A stretch of 64,000 nt of DNA. Source: JBIKWM01 sp044356305 (GTDB lineage: Bacteria > Bacteroidota > Bacteroidia > UBA10329). Position numbers and translations under genes: made by a program. The notes under the pieces were generated by a model that saw only the letters and a list, made by a program, of their open reading frames with translations, was not told the DNA's origin and searched no databases. How positions within the stretch are numbered: position 1 is the first letter of the stretch; each line of letters starts with the position of its first letter. This document shows, one piece after another, positions 52,558-61,060 of this stretch. The DNA lies in the NCBI GenBank assembly GCA_044356305.1, contig JBIKWM010000007.1, positions 1 through 64,000 of the forward strand. The letters run 5' to 3'.

Positions 52558-54057
52558 ATGGAACTGGTCAACTCGGTACTGACCTGGCTGCTGCGCAAAC
52601 GGTCGCATCAGCGTGAACTGTTCATTCGCTACCCGCACGATGTGCAGGCCGAATGGTTCCGCAAACTGGTGGCAACAGCACAGCACACTGAGTTCGGTGA
52701 GCGATTCGCGTTTGCTGATATTGAGACTGTTGAACAGTTCAGGCAACGCGTCCCGATCCATGAGTATGAACAGTTGGAGCCGTATGTGAACCGCATGATG
52801 CGTGGCGAGCAGAACCTCCTGTGGCCATCGGAGGTGAAGTGGTTCGCCAAATCGTCCGGTACCACATCGCACAAGAGTAAGTTCATTCCTGTAAGCGCTG
52901 AATCTTTGGATGAATGCCATTACAAGGGCGGAAAGGACATGCTGAGCATCTTCTGCTCGCTGCGACCGGACACACGCATTTTCACCGGAAAGGGCCTCAG
53001 CATAGGAGGTAGCCACAAAATGAACGAACTGGGCGGTGGCGGAAGTTGTGGAGACCTTTCAGCGGTGCTGCTCCAGAATCTGCCCGTCTGGGCGGAATTC
53101 CTACGCACGCCTGAGCTAGAGGTGGCCCTCATGGACGAATGGGAGGCCAAGATTGACCGTATGGCCCGCATCACCATGGAGCAGGATGTGACCAGCATTC
53201 AGGGGGTTCCTTCGTGGACTTTGGTACTGCTCAGGCGAATAATGGAGTTGAAGGGCACCACCGACCTCACCCACGTATGGCCCAATCTCGAAGTGTTCTT
53301 CCATGGCGGGGTGAGCTTTGTCCCCTTCCGCGACCGGTTCAGACAAATGGTGCCATCATCGGGCATGACCTACCTCGAGACATACAACGCCTCGGAGGGT
53401 TTCTTCGGCATTCAGGACCAATTGGGCAGCAGCGACCTTCTTCTCATGCTTGATTATGGCATCTATTATGAGTTTGAGCCGATGGACCGCTTTGGGAGCG
53501 GAGACACGGTGCAGCTTCACGAGGTGGTGCCCGGGCGCAATTATGCCCTCATCATCAGCACCAATGGCGGGCTTTGGCGGTATAGGATAGGCGACACGGT
53601 CCAGTTCACCTGTACCGACCCGTACCGCATACGCATCAGCGGGCGCACCCGGCACTACATCAACATGTTCGGTGAGGAGCTCATTGTGGACAATGCCGAC
53701 CGGGCCATCGCCTTTGCCTGTGAGCGCACGGGCGCAACGGTATCTGACTATACGGCCTGTCCCATCGCAGCAGGGGAGGACGGGCGGGGTGGCCACCAGT
53801 GGCTCATTGAGTTCAGCCATCCGCCCCATAACATGGGCCATTTCGCTGACCTGCTCGATACCGGTCTAAAATCAATCAACTCAGACTATGAGGCCAAGCG
53901 GTACAAGGACATGGTGCTCATGCCGCCAGAGGTCACAATGCTGCGCGAAGGGACTTTTTACAGTTGGTTGAAGATGAAAGGAAAACTGGGCGGCCAGCAC
54001 AAAGTGCCCCGCCTAAGCAACGACCGCGCTGTGGTTGAAGAGGTTCTCTCGCTCTGA
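52558..54057 (+). CDS. GH3 auxin-responsive-like acyl-adenylase family protein
   Basis: 499 residues from ATG 52558; an ATG at 52531 would start inside the terminator loop. GH3 family of the ANL (acyl-adenylate) superfamily: the P-loop-like FAKSSGTTSHKSKFIPVS, GSHKMNELGGGGSCGDL, LETYNASEGFFGIQDQL, and YRIGDTVQFTCTDPYRIRISGRTRHYINMFGEEL (in part). Plant members conjugate amino acids to acids such as IAA; bacterial roles are mostly unknown. Gene order after sppA is suggestive but not diagnostic. It is convergent with the subtilase gene. Confidence 0.87.
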   Translation: MELVNSVLTWLLRKRSHQRELFIRYPHDVQAEWFRKLVATAQHTEFGERFAFADIETVEQFRQRVPIHEYEQLEPYVNRMMRGEQNLLWPSEVKWFAKSSGTTSHKSKFIPVSAESLDECHYKGGKDMLSIFCSLRPDTRIFTGKGLSIGGSHKMNELGGGGSCGDLSAVLLQNLPVWAEFLRTPELEVALMDEWEAKIDRMARITMEQDVTSIQGVPSWTLVLLRRIMELKGTTDLTHVWPNLEVFFHGGVSFVPFRDRFRQMVPSSGMTYLETYNASEGFFGIQDQLGSSDLLLMLDYGIYYEFEPMDRFGSGDTVQLHEVVPGRNYALIISTNGGLWRYRIGDTVQFTCTDPYRIRISGRTRHYINMFGEELIVDNADRAIAFACERTGATVSDYTACPIAAGEDGRGGHQWLIEFSHPPHNMGHFADLLDTGLKSINSDYEAKRYKDMVLMPPEVTMLREGTFYSWLKMKGKLGGQHKVPRLSNDRAVVEEVLSL

Positions 54058-54061
54058 GGAG

Positions 54062-55657
54062 TCAGTACCCAACGGCCACGCGGGCCGATACGGTCCGGGT
54101 ACCATCGGTATGGTGCACGATGTAAAGACCCGGGGCAAGACCGCTCACCGTCCTTTGCCCTCGGTCCATCTCAGCGTGCCGGGCCACTCGGCCATCGGCC
54201 ATGAAAAGGGTCATCGTCCCATCAAACGGAACATTCACCCTGAAATCTCCATTGTTTGGGTTCGGGAAAATGAGCAGGTTCTCGGTCAGAGCATCATTTA
54301 CCCCAATAGTTGAACATGGAATGGCACTGAGGGCGGCACCGATATCAATCAACTTACCGATCTGACCAGCATAGGTGGAGTTGGTGCCAATGTCATCAAT
54401 GTTGATTGCGCTGTCCAAGAGCAGTTGGACGGATTCGAGGGCCGAAAGGCATGTGTCTTTGCTGCGGATAAGGGCCAGTGCCCCGCTCACCTGTGGCGCA
54501 GCGATGGAGGTGCCCCCGGTGGTGGAATAGACCGCATTGCCCCCCGAGGCGCCCACAGTGGCGGTGGTGTACACATTGAAACCCTGTGCGCACAGATCCA
54601 CCCTGTCATTATAAGTAAAGGTGGGATTGGATCCGTTGTTGAACAGCATGGTATTGTGCACCCCGGTCACACTCACCGCATTATCGTACGAGGCGGGATA
54701 GTAGTACGCGGTGCCCGACACGTTGCCCGCAGCGGCCACCACGCAAGCATCCTTATTGATCACGGCATAATCCACCGCATCCTGCCCGGCCTGGCTCGGA
54801 TTCACGCTGCCCCACGAGCAGTTGATCACCTTGCAGCCGCGGTCGGCACAGTAGGCGATGGCCTCCAGACCATCGGCTGTGATGATGGTACTGCTGGTGG
54901 CATCGTTGCCCACCTTGACAGGAAGGAACTTGCACTTGAAGCCCACCCCGGCAATGCCCACCCCGTTGTCGGTGGTGGCGCTGGCCACGGCAGCCACGCC
55001 TGTGCCGTGCCATTCGTTGGTGAAGAACAGGTTGTTGTCGTTACCGAAAATGTCCCAGCCGCTGAAGTTGTCCGTGAATCCGTCACTGTCATCGTCTGTG
55101 CCGTTCACCGGGTCGGCATAGTTCCGTTTCACATTGCCGGCCAGATCCGGATGGAGCAGGTCGAAACTTGTGTCGGTGATGCCGATCACCACATTGGTGT
55201 CGCCCTGGGTCTCGTCCCAGCCAGTGTAGGCATTTATTAGGGTCAGATGGTTCTGATTGGCAATGTTCGGGTCGTTGGGGGTGAGCATGGCCTCGGCCAC
55301 ATCGGTGGTCTCCACCCAGTCGAACAGGCCTGTGGCCGAAAGGGCCCGGGCAAGAGATGCCACATCGTTCTGTGGGTCAATGCTCAGGCGGTAGGTGCGT
55401 GTCATATCAACCATGGGCCGTCCGCTGCGGCCCACACTTCCGGCCGTGTAGCTGGCTTGGGGATACATCCTGCGCAGGTTGAGCAGCGCATCGCCCATGA
55501 CAGGCCCGAACGGCTGCCAATCCTTACCGGACTGAGCCAACGATGCGGCATGCTCCCTTTTCACTTTTAATATGATGATGCCCTGCACCGCCTCCTGGGC
55601 GTGAAGGTGAAGAGCGGAAAAGAGCACAAGGGCTGAGAGTATTGCTGACCTCATCAT
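54062..55657 (-). CDS. Secreted subtilisin-like serine protease
   Basis: 531 residues from ATG 55657 (MMRSAILSALVLFSALHLHAQ); a further ATG upstream adds 8 residues. S8 peptidase triad: Asp in VIGITDTSFDLLHPDL, His in NEWHGTGVAAVASA, Ser in TGGTSIAAPQVSGAL. Oxyanion Asn is likely in VVAAAGNVSGT. The C-terminal 85 residues form a T9SS type-A-like sorting domain (LLIFPNPNNGDFRVNVPFDG ... GLAPGLYIVHHTDGTRT). It is an extracellular or surface protease with probable nutritional function. Confidence 0.9.
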   Translation of the reverse strand: MMRSAILSALVLFSALHLHAQEAVQGIIILKVKREHAASLAQSGKDWQPFGPVMGDALLNLRRMYPQASYTAGSVGRSGRPMVDMTRTYRLSIDPQNDVASLARALSATGLFDWVETTDVAEAMLTPNDPNIANQNHLTLINAYTGWDETQGDTNVVIGITDTSFDLLHPDLAGNVKRNYADPVNGTDDDSDGFTDNFSGWDIFGNDNNLFFTNEWHGTGVAAVASATTDNGVGIAGVGFKCKFLPVKVGNDATSSTIITADGLEAIAYCADRGCKVINCSWGSVNPSQAGQDAVDYAVINKDACVVAAAGNVSGTAYYYPASYDNAVSVTGVHNTMLFNNGSNPTFTYNDRVDLCAQGFNVYTTATVGASGGNAVYSTTGGTSIAAPQVSGALALIRSKDTCLSALESVQLLLDSAINIDDIGTNSTYAGQIGKLIDIGAALSAIPCSTIGVNDALTENLLIFPNPNNGDFRVNVPFDGTMTLFMADGRVARHAEMDRGQRTVSGLAPGLYIVHHTDGTRTVSARVAVGY

Positions 55658-55693
55658 CAGTCGGTTTGGATGTTGACACAAAGAAACGACACC

Positions 55694-56152
55694 TCAGGGT
55701 GTGTGCGGAAAAGCGGGCAAGGACGATGACCACGTCATGCCATTGCCTGACAACGAGGCACAATGCAACTGTAGGCCGTTGGTCACCGCCACATGCGTGG
55801 CCCCGATGCGGGCGTTGTAGGCCGCGGCCTGCAGCAGGGCCTCGTTACTGAGGGCCACTGCGGGGGCCTTGCACTCGGCCAAGATGAAGGGCTTTCCATC
55901 CGTGCCATGGCACACCAGATCGGTACGGCCCGGCCTGCTGCCACGGCTGGCGGCCCGTTCGGTGGTCATGAGCGAAATGGGATGACCGAGGTCGATGTGG
56001 AGATGCAGGATAAGATGCTGCCTCACCCATTCCTCGGGCGTGAGCACCAGCCACCGTTTGCGCACTGGGTCAAATACCTCAACATCCTTCTCCCCTCGCC
56101 TCATCTGCAACGGGTGCATGGGGAAGCAGAGGGAGGGGAACCGCTGTTCCAT
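55694..56152 (-). CDS. HSDR_N-type nuclease-domain protein
   Basis: 152 residues from ATG 56152; a TTG at 56164 that overlaps the valS stop (TTGA) would add four residues. It resembles the N-terminal PD-(D/E)XK domain of type I restriction R subunits: GRTDLVCHGTDGKPFILAECKAP gives D...E-x-K, and LLQAAAYNARIGATHVAVTNG follows. There is no helicase or hsdM/hsdS gene nearby, so it is an orphan domain protein. It lies directly after valS, so may be cotranscribed. Confidence 0.8.
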   Translation of the reverse strand: MEQRFPSLCFPMHPLQMRRGEKDVEVFDPVRKRWLVLTPEEWVRQHLILHLHIDLGHPISLMTTERAASRGSRPGRTDLVCHGTDGKPFILAECKAPAVALSNEALLQAAAYNARIGATHVAVTNGLQLHCASLSGNGMTWSSSLPAFPHTP

Positions 56153-56160
56153 TTCAAGGG

Positions 56161-58821
56161 TCAAAGTGAAGCCAACTGCGCCTCCAGCGCCTTGATCTTG
56201 GCCTCGGCATCGGCCTTCTTGTTGCGCTCGGTCTCCAATACGGCCGCGGGGGCACCGCTCACAAAGCGTTCGTTGCTCAGTTTTTTGTCCACCGATGCGA
56301 GGAAGCCGCGCACATACTCCAACTCTTTGGTGAGGCGGCCGCGTTCCTCATCAGCATCGATCATGCCTGCCAACGGGATGAAGAACTCCGTGCCTTTGAC
56401 AATGAACGATGCGGCCGAGGCCGGGGCCTCATCGGCCATTACGATGCCAGAAATGTTGGCCAGCTTGACCACCAATGGGGCGAAGGTGCCAATGGCCGGG
56501 CCTTTCACGTGCAGTTGCAGGGCCTCTTTGTTGCCCAACCCTTTCTCGTTGCGTACCCTGCGCACCTCCATGATCACCTGCCGTGCGAGTTCGAAACTGT
56601 CGAGCAGGGCCTTGTCGGCCGCACCTGCTCTGGGCCATGGCGCAATGATCAAACGGTCGGCACTGGTCCGTTCGGCCAGGTTGTCCCACAGTTCCTCGGT
56701 GATGAATGGCGTGAAGGGGTGCAGCACCTTGAGCAGGTCGCTGAAGAGGGCCACCGTGGCATCATACGTTACCTTGTCGATGGGCTGCTCGAATCCGGGC
56801 TTGATCATCTCGAGGTACCACGAGCAGAAATCGTCCCACACCAGTTTGTAGGTGGCCATGAGCACCTCGTTCAATCTGAACTTGTCGTAATGCTCATTGA
56901 TCACTGTCAACTGTTCATGGAAGGTGGACCTGAACCACTCCACCGCCAGCCTTGAACTTTCGGGCTGAGCAATGGTGGCATCCACCTCCCAGCCACGGAT
57001 GAGGCGGAACGAGTTCCACACCTTGTTGGTGAAGTTGCGGCCCTGCTCGCACAGCTTCTCATCGAACAGAAGATCATTCCCTGCGGGCGAAGAGAGCAAC
57101 ATGCCCACCCGCACGCCATCGGCCCCGTACTTGGCTATCAGGTCCAGCGGGTCGGGACTGTTGCCCAGGCTCTTGCTCATCTTGCGGCCCTGCTTGTCGC
57201 GCACAATGCCCGTGAGGTACACGTTCCTGAACGGCAGGTCGCCCCGCCACTCGTAGCCCGCCATGATCATGCGCGCAACCCAGAAGAACAGGATCTCGGG
57301 GGCCGTTATCAGGTCGTTGGTAGGGTAGTAATACCGGATGTCGGCATTGTTCGGATCCTTGAACCCATCGAAGACCGATATGGGCCATAGCCACGATGAG
57401 AACCAGGTGTCCACCACGTCCTCATCCTGCCGGATATCGCTGATTGCCAGTTGTCGATCTTCGGTTTTCGAATGAAAGAGCGCCAGTGCCTCTTGGGCAG
57501 TCCGTGCCACCACGTAGCTGCCATCGGGTGCATACCAGGCGGGTATGCGCTGGCCCCACCACAGTTGGCGGCTGATGCACCAATCGTGCACGTTCTCCAT
57601 CCAATGGCGGTAGGTGTTGATGAACTTGGGCGGGTGGAACTGGATGTCACCGTTCAGTACGTGCTCCAGGGCCGGGCCGCTCAGCTTTTTCATGTCCACA
57701 AACCACTGGGGCGACAGGCGCGGCTCTATCACCGCATCGGTGCGCTCGCTGTGGCCCACCTTGTTGTTTATCTCCTCCACTTTCACAAGCACCCCGCGGG
57801 CCTCAAGCTCCTTCACCATCTTCTTGCGGGCAATGAAGCGGTCCTCGCCCACAAAGAACTGCGCGGCCGTGCTCAGTGTGCCATCGGGATTCATGATGTC
57901 GATCACCTCCAGCTTGTGCTTCTTGCCCAGCTCGTGGTCGTTCACATCGTGCGCGGGGGTCACCTTCAGGCAGCCGGTGCCGAACTCCATGTCCACATAC
58001 TCATCGGCTATGATGGGTATGGCCCTGTTCACCATGGGCACAATGGCCTTTTGGCCGATCAGGTGTTTGTACCGCTCATCGTTCGGGTTCACGCAGATGG
58101 CCGTGTCGCCCAGAATGGTCTCCGGGCGGGTGGTGGCTATGATGACCCCTCCCTGGCCCTCCCCTGAGGGGAGTGAATGGCGCTCCGAATTGGATTCGGG
58201 GGAGGTCACCTCATACCTCACATAATATAGGTTCGACCGCGTCTCTTTGTGGTTCACCTCCTCATCGCTCACGGCTGTGAGGGCCTTGGGGTCCCAGTTC
58301 ACCATGCGGGTGCCGCGGTAGATGAGGCCCTTTTCGTACAGGTCGATGAAGGTGGTGAGCACCGCCTCGCTCAGTTCGGGCTCCATGGTGAAGCGCGTGC
58401 GCTGCCAGTCGCAACTGGCGCCCAGTTTCTTCAACTGTTCCAGAATGATGCCCCCGTGCTTCTCCTTCCACACCCATGCGTGTTCGAGGAACTGCTCGCG
58501 GGTAAGGCTCTTCTTGTCGATGCCCTCGGCCGCCAGCTTCTGCACCACCTTGGCCTCGGTGGCTATGCTGGCGTGGTCGGTGCCGGGTACCCAGCAGGCA
58601 TTTTTGCCCAGCATGCGGGCCCTGCGCACCAGCACATCCTGTATGGTGTTGTTGAGCATGTGGCCCATGTGCAGCACCCCGGTCACATTGGGCGGGGGTA
58701 TCACAATGGTGTATGCCTCGCGCCCATCGGGTTCGGAGTGGAAATACCCCTCCTGCATCCAGTAGGCATACCACTTGTCCTCGGTGCTGGCGGGGTCGTA
58801 GGTCTTGGCGAGTTCGCTCAT
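56161..58821 (-). CDS. valS: Valyl-tRNA synthetase
   Basis: 886 residues from ATG 58821 (MSELAKTYDPASTEDKWY); an ATG at 58875 adds 18 residues and is unlikely. Class-I aaRS: the HIGH-like HMGH in NVTGVLHMGHML, the editing domain with IIATTRPETILGDTAIC, WCISRQLWWGQRIPAW, and KMSKS in RKMSKSLGNSPDP. A C-terminal helical tRNA arm follows (about 800-886, KKLSNERFVSGAP, then EAKIKALEAQLASL). Around residues 205-225, SPESNSERHSLPSGEGQGG is coded by an interspersed palindromic repeat. See findings. Confidence 0.95.
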   Translation of the reverse strand: MSELAKTYDPASTEDKWYAYWMQEGYFHSEPDGREAYTIVIPPPNVTGVLHMGHMLNNTIQDVLVRRARMLGKNACWVPGTDHASIATEAKVVQKLAAEGIDKKSLTREQFLEHAWVWKEKHGGIILEQLKKLGASCDWQRTRFTMEPELSEAVLTTFIDLYEKGLIYRGTRMVNWDPKALTAVSDEEVNHKETRSNLYYVRYEVTSPESNSERHSLPSGEGQGGVIIATTRPETILGDTAICVNPNDERYKHLIGQKAIVPMVNRAIPIIADEYVDMEFGTGCLKVTPAHDVNDHELGKKHKLEVIDIMNPDGTLSTAAQFFVGEDRFIARKKMVKELEARGVLVKVEEINNKVGHSERTDAVIEPRLSPQWFVDMKKLSGPALEHVLNGDIQFHPPKFINTYRHWMENVHDWCISRQLWWGQRIPAWYAPDGSYVVARTAQEALALFHSKTEDRQLAISDIRQDEDVVDTWFSSWLWPISVFDGFKDPNNADIRYYYPTNDLITAPEILFFWVARMIMAGYEWRGDLPFRNVYLTGIVRDKQGRKMSKSLGNSPDPLDLIAKYGADGVRVGMLLSSPAGNDLLFDEKLCEQGRNFTNKVWNSFRLIRGWEVDATIAQPESSRLAVEWFRSTFHEQLTVINEHYDKFRLNEVLMATYKLVWDDFCSWYLEMIKPGFEQPIDKVTYDATVALFSDLLKVLHPFTPFITEELWDNLAERTSADRLIIAPWPRAGAADKALLDSFELARQVIMEVRRVRNEKGLGNKEALQLHVKGPAIGTFAPLVVKLANISGIVMADEAPASAASFIVKGTEFFIPLAGMIDADEERGRLTKELEYVRGFLASVDKKLSNERFVSGAPAAVLETERNKKADAEAKIKALEAQLASL
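58148..58205. repeat. Palindromic repeat inside valS
   Basis: CTCCCC-TGA-GGGGAG (58159-58173) is nested within outer CCTCCC (58148-58153) and GGGAGG (58200-58205). This CCCTCCCC...GGGGAGG class is usual in intergenic regions of Bacteroidota. Here it is read in frame. Confidence 0.7.
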
Positions 58822-58949
58822 CGGGCCATGCGTTTTTTTGAAGGGCGCGAAGGTAAAGGCCATGCCGTAGGCCAATGACAGAAACAGAATGCCCCGCTCA
58901 GGGGGGGAGGGGCGAACGATCAGCTGTGGGGGCTGCTGAACGGTCTTTA

Positions 58950-59015
58950 GCCCGCGGTTGCAAACCGCTCCGCTTCAATACCGACCAAGTGATCCTGCGG
59001 AACAGGTGTGCGGGC
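58950..59015. repeat. REP-like palindromic element
   Basis: GCGGTTGCAAACCGC (58954-58968) is a 6-bp stem around a 3-base loop, and outer GCCCGC (58950-58955) can pair with GCGGGC (59010-59015). The form AGCCCGCGGTTGCAAACCGC resembles REP-type elements linked to REP-associated tyrosine transposases, but no such transposase gene is visible here. Confidence 0.55.
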
Positions 59016-59043
59016 TGCGAACACTTAGGGGGGCGAGGGAATG

Positions 59044-59232
59044 CTAGTTAGGACGGGTAAATTTGTTGTATAGCCAAATAATTCCAATAACTGGTAATGT
59101 AACTGGTGGAAATAAAAAGGTGATGAAAATTATAATTTTCTGCGTCTTCGAAAAGAATGATGAATTCCAAACAGTGTGTCCAACTGCTGCCACCAAACCG
59201 ATTATGAGACCAACCAAAATTCGTGAATCCAT
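59044..59232 (-). CDS. Small two-span membrane protein
   Basis: 62 residues from ATG 59232 (LVGLIIGLVAAVGHTVWNS). A second hydrophobic span is IIIFITFLFPPVTLPVIGII, followed by WLYNKFTR, resembling the PLDc_N-type short membrane domain. The sequence is AT-rich relative to surroundings. A competing frame (59048-59242) yields no membrane segment and was rejected. No function assigned. Confidence 0.5.
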   Translation of the reverse strand: MDSRILVGLIIGLVAAVGHTVWNSSFFSKTQKIIIFITFLFPPVTLPVIGIIWLYNKFTRPN

Positions 59233-59327
59233 GGTTATTCAATGATTATTGTGATTTTTGAATGATTTAATGACTGAATTATGAACGGTATACGAATTAT
59301 TGAATTATAGCCAAAATACATTTTGCA

Positions 59328-60068
59328 TCAAAATTTTCTGATTGGATATACATGATATTTATGATGTTTGTTATAGAGTTTTCTCATTCCAGAATAATGA
59401 AAATCTCGTATTAAAAGGCAGTCATTGCTATTTACATGTTCGGTGGAGCTGCAATATGATACATGCGGCATTTTACTCCCGTTCACAGGATCGAGAAAGG
59501 GCACCTTATTCTTGTTCATCTGTAATTTTTCCAATTCTCCAATTGAGGGTAAATACCAATCCTTATAGCCACCCTCGTTGTAATTTGCGCATTGATGTGC
59601 TGCACTGCCTTCCTTTCCCAACTTTAATATCACCTCGGTGTTATGCTCCCCATCATGTGCTGAGTTTGCCCCAATTTTTTTGTGGGCCTTACCCCATAAA
59701 TAGACCCCAGGTAGTTCCTTAGGGGCTGCTATAAGCCCATGAACTCCAGTTTCATCGAGATAAAAAATATATCCTCCCTGATAGTATTGACCAAGGGAAA
59801 GCTGTTGAGATAATCCCGTTGAGTATTCATGCCTTGTATTGTTGTTAAATCCTATAAAAAGTAAATCAGAATTAGAAACAACGATATTTGGACCGTTCAA
59901 ATTGTTGAAAAGTTTAAAAGTTGTTTCTTTTGTGCCGATGGTTTCTATTCGCACTAATTTACTTCCTCCTGACTTAAAATACAAAGTATCCTGACCATTG
60001 GCAATTGAAGTGAACGAAAGAAAAATAGCGCTGATAAACCAGGTGTTTTTTTTAGCGTAGTTACACAT
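59328..60068 (-). CDS. Secreted Lcl/DUF1566-like protein
   Basis: 246 residues with a signal peptide (TWFISAIFLSFTSIANGQ). A short N-terminal beta part is followed by the Lcl_C/DUF1566 type domain: YQGGYIFYLDETGVHGLIA, ANYNEGGYKDWYLPSIGELEKL, VSYCSSTEHVNSND, and YHVYPIRKF. Such domains are found in surface and adhesion-type proteins. The gene is noticeably AT-rich compared with the core genes, so was possibly acquired. It stands alone. Confidence 0.72.
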   Translation of the reverse strand: MCNYAKKNTWFISAIFLSFTSIANGQDTLYFKSGGSKLVRIETIGTKETTFKLFNNLNGPNIVVSNSDLLFIGFNNNTRHEYSTGLSQQLSLGQYYQGGYIFYLDETGVHGLIAAPKELPGVYLWGKAHKKIGANSAHDGEHNTEVILKLGKEGSAAHQCANYNEGGYKDWYLPSIGELEKLQMNKNKVPFLDPVNGSKMPHVSYCSSTEHVNSNDCLLIRDFHYSGMRKLYNKHHKYHVYPIRKF

Positions 60069-60134
60069 GTCAAAATCTAATAGGTGCCGCCTACTCTCTC
60101 CCAGCTTTTCGGCTTCCGCTGTTTTGGTATTGAG

Positions 60135-60166
60135 GTCCTGACAGGTTTTTCCAAACCTGTCAGGAC
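60135..60166. repeat. Perfect 14-bp palindrome
   Basis: GTCCTGACAGGTTT - TTCC - AAACCTGTCAGGAC: a perfect 14-bp inverted repeat with a 4-base loop. It is of the ACAGGTTT/AAACCTGT interspersed type common between Bacteroidota genes. It lies just beyond the stop of the next gene and may stop its transcription. Confidence 0.85.
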
Positions 60167-60179
60167 TCGCTCTTTCGGT

Positions 60180-60797
60180 TTATTGCACTCCGTTCACCGG
60201 TTCGCTCCATGGGCCGGGGCCGGAGGCGTTCACACCGCGCACGCGGTAGAAGTAGCGGTTGCCGCTGATCACATCATCATCGACAAACGTGAGTTTCTTG
60301 GTGGTGCGCAGGAAGGGGTAGGGCGGTTGCAGCACGGTGCCCCCGTTGGCGGCCAACATGCCGCGCTCCACCTCAAAGTGGTCCACATCCGGCAGGCTCT
60401 GCAACTTGATCTTGAACCCGATGCCATCGTCATCAATGGCCAGGGCGGCTATCACAGCCTTGCCGGGCACCGGCCTTGGCGCACCCGGTCCGGCAGGCAC
60501 TTTAATGTTGTATTCGGTGAGTTTGCCGGGGTTGGTGGCGTGTATGGCTATGGCGCGCTTCTCCACCACATCGGCCTCATCGTGGCGCGAGGCTGCCAGC
60601 GCACGGGCCTCGGCCTGTTTCTGTTTCAGGGCATCCTCAAGCTGCTCCAACTGAGTATCGATAGTAGTCAGCTTGTCCATCTCGGCCTGCATGGTGACAG
60701 GGGTGTCGGGCATGGCGGCCCAATCGGCCGCATTGAGGGTTATCCCGTTCTTCAGCCCGCTGAAGCGGTCGTGCACGACTTGAAGGTACTTTTTCAT
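60180..60797 (-). CDS. Conserved hypothetical protein with fibronectin III-like end
   Basis: 205 residues, no signal peptide. Residues 1-80 are helical (KYLQVVHDRFSGLKNGITL, WAAMPDTPVTMQAEMDKL, LEQLEDALKQKQAEARAL), with a coiled-coil-like segment. The C-terminal part (about 105-205) looks like a fibronectin type III fold: DDGIGFKIKLQSLPDVDHFEVE, FVDDDVISGNRYFYRVRGVNASG, PWSEPVNG. It is reminiscent of a Bacteroidota-only family of short proteins; function unknown. Array 3 begins 53 bp upstream of its ATG. Confidence 0.7.
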   Translation of the reverse strand: MKKYLQVVHDRFSGLKNGITLNAADWAAMPDTPVTMQAEMDKLTTIDTQLEQLEDALKQKQAEARALAASRHDEADVVEKRAIAIHATNPGKLTEYNIKVPAGPGAPRPVPGKAVIAALAIDDDGIGFKIKLQSLPDVDHFEVERGMLAANGGTVLQPPYPFLRTTKKLTFVDDDVISGNRYFYRVRGVNASGPGPWSEPVNGVQ

Positions 60798-60850
60798 GGA
60801 TTTCTTTATTAGTGGTTGATATTCAAATGATTAACACTTTCAGGGAGTAA

Positions 60851-61060
60851 ATGATGCGCCTATTTTCGCCCAAAATGTGCGTGTGATCGGCAAAAACATG
60901 CGTGTTTCTGGGAAAAATGTGCGCGTGATCGGCAAGAACATGCCCGTGATCGGCAAGCATGTGCATGTAGCTGGCAAAAGCACGCACGGATTCGGCAAAA
61001 GCGCGCGGAAACTCATCAGGAACATGCGCCATTCCGGCAAGTACGTCCACATTTCTGCCA
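60851..61060. repeat. 21-bp tandem array 3 (10 units)
   Basis: Ten units of exactly 21 bp. The core is about AAAANNTGCGYGT, then a variable 3-4 bases, then CGGCA at the end of each unit (for example units at 60872, 60914, 60935). Adjacent units alternate between AATGTGC and AACATGC. The last three units are degenerate. Frames across it give heptads HVLADHA (minus) and RVIGKNM (plus). It lies in the 433-bp gap between the fibronectin-like gene start (60797) and the GT2 gene end (61231). The rest of that gap (61061-61228) shows no clear gene. Confidence 0.87.
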
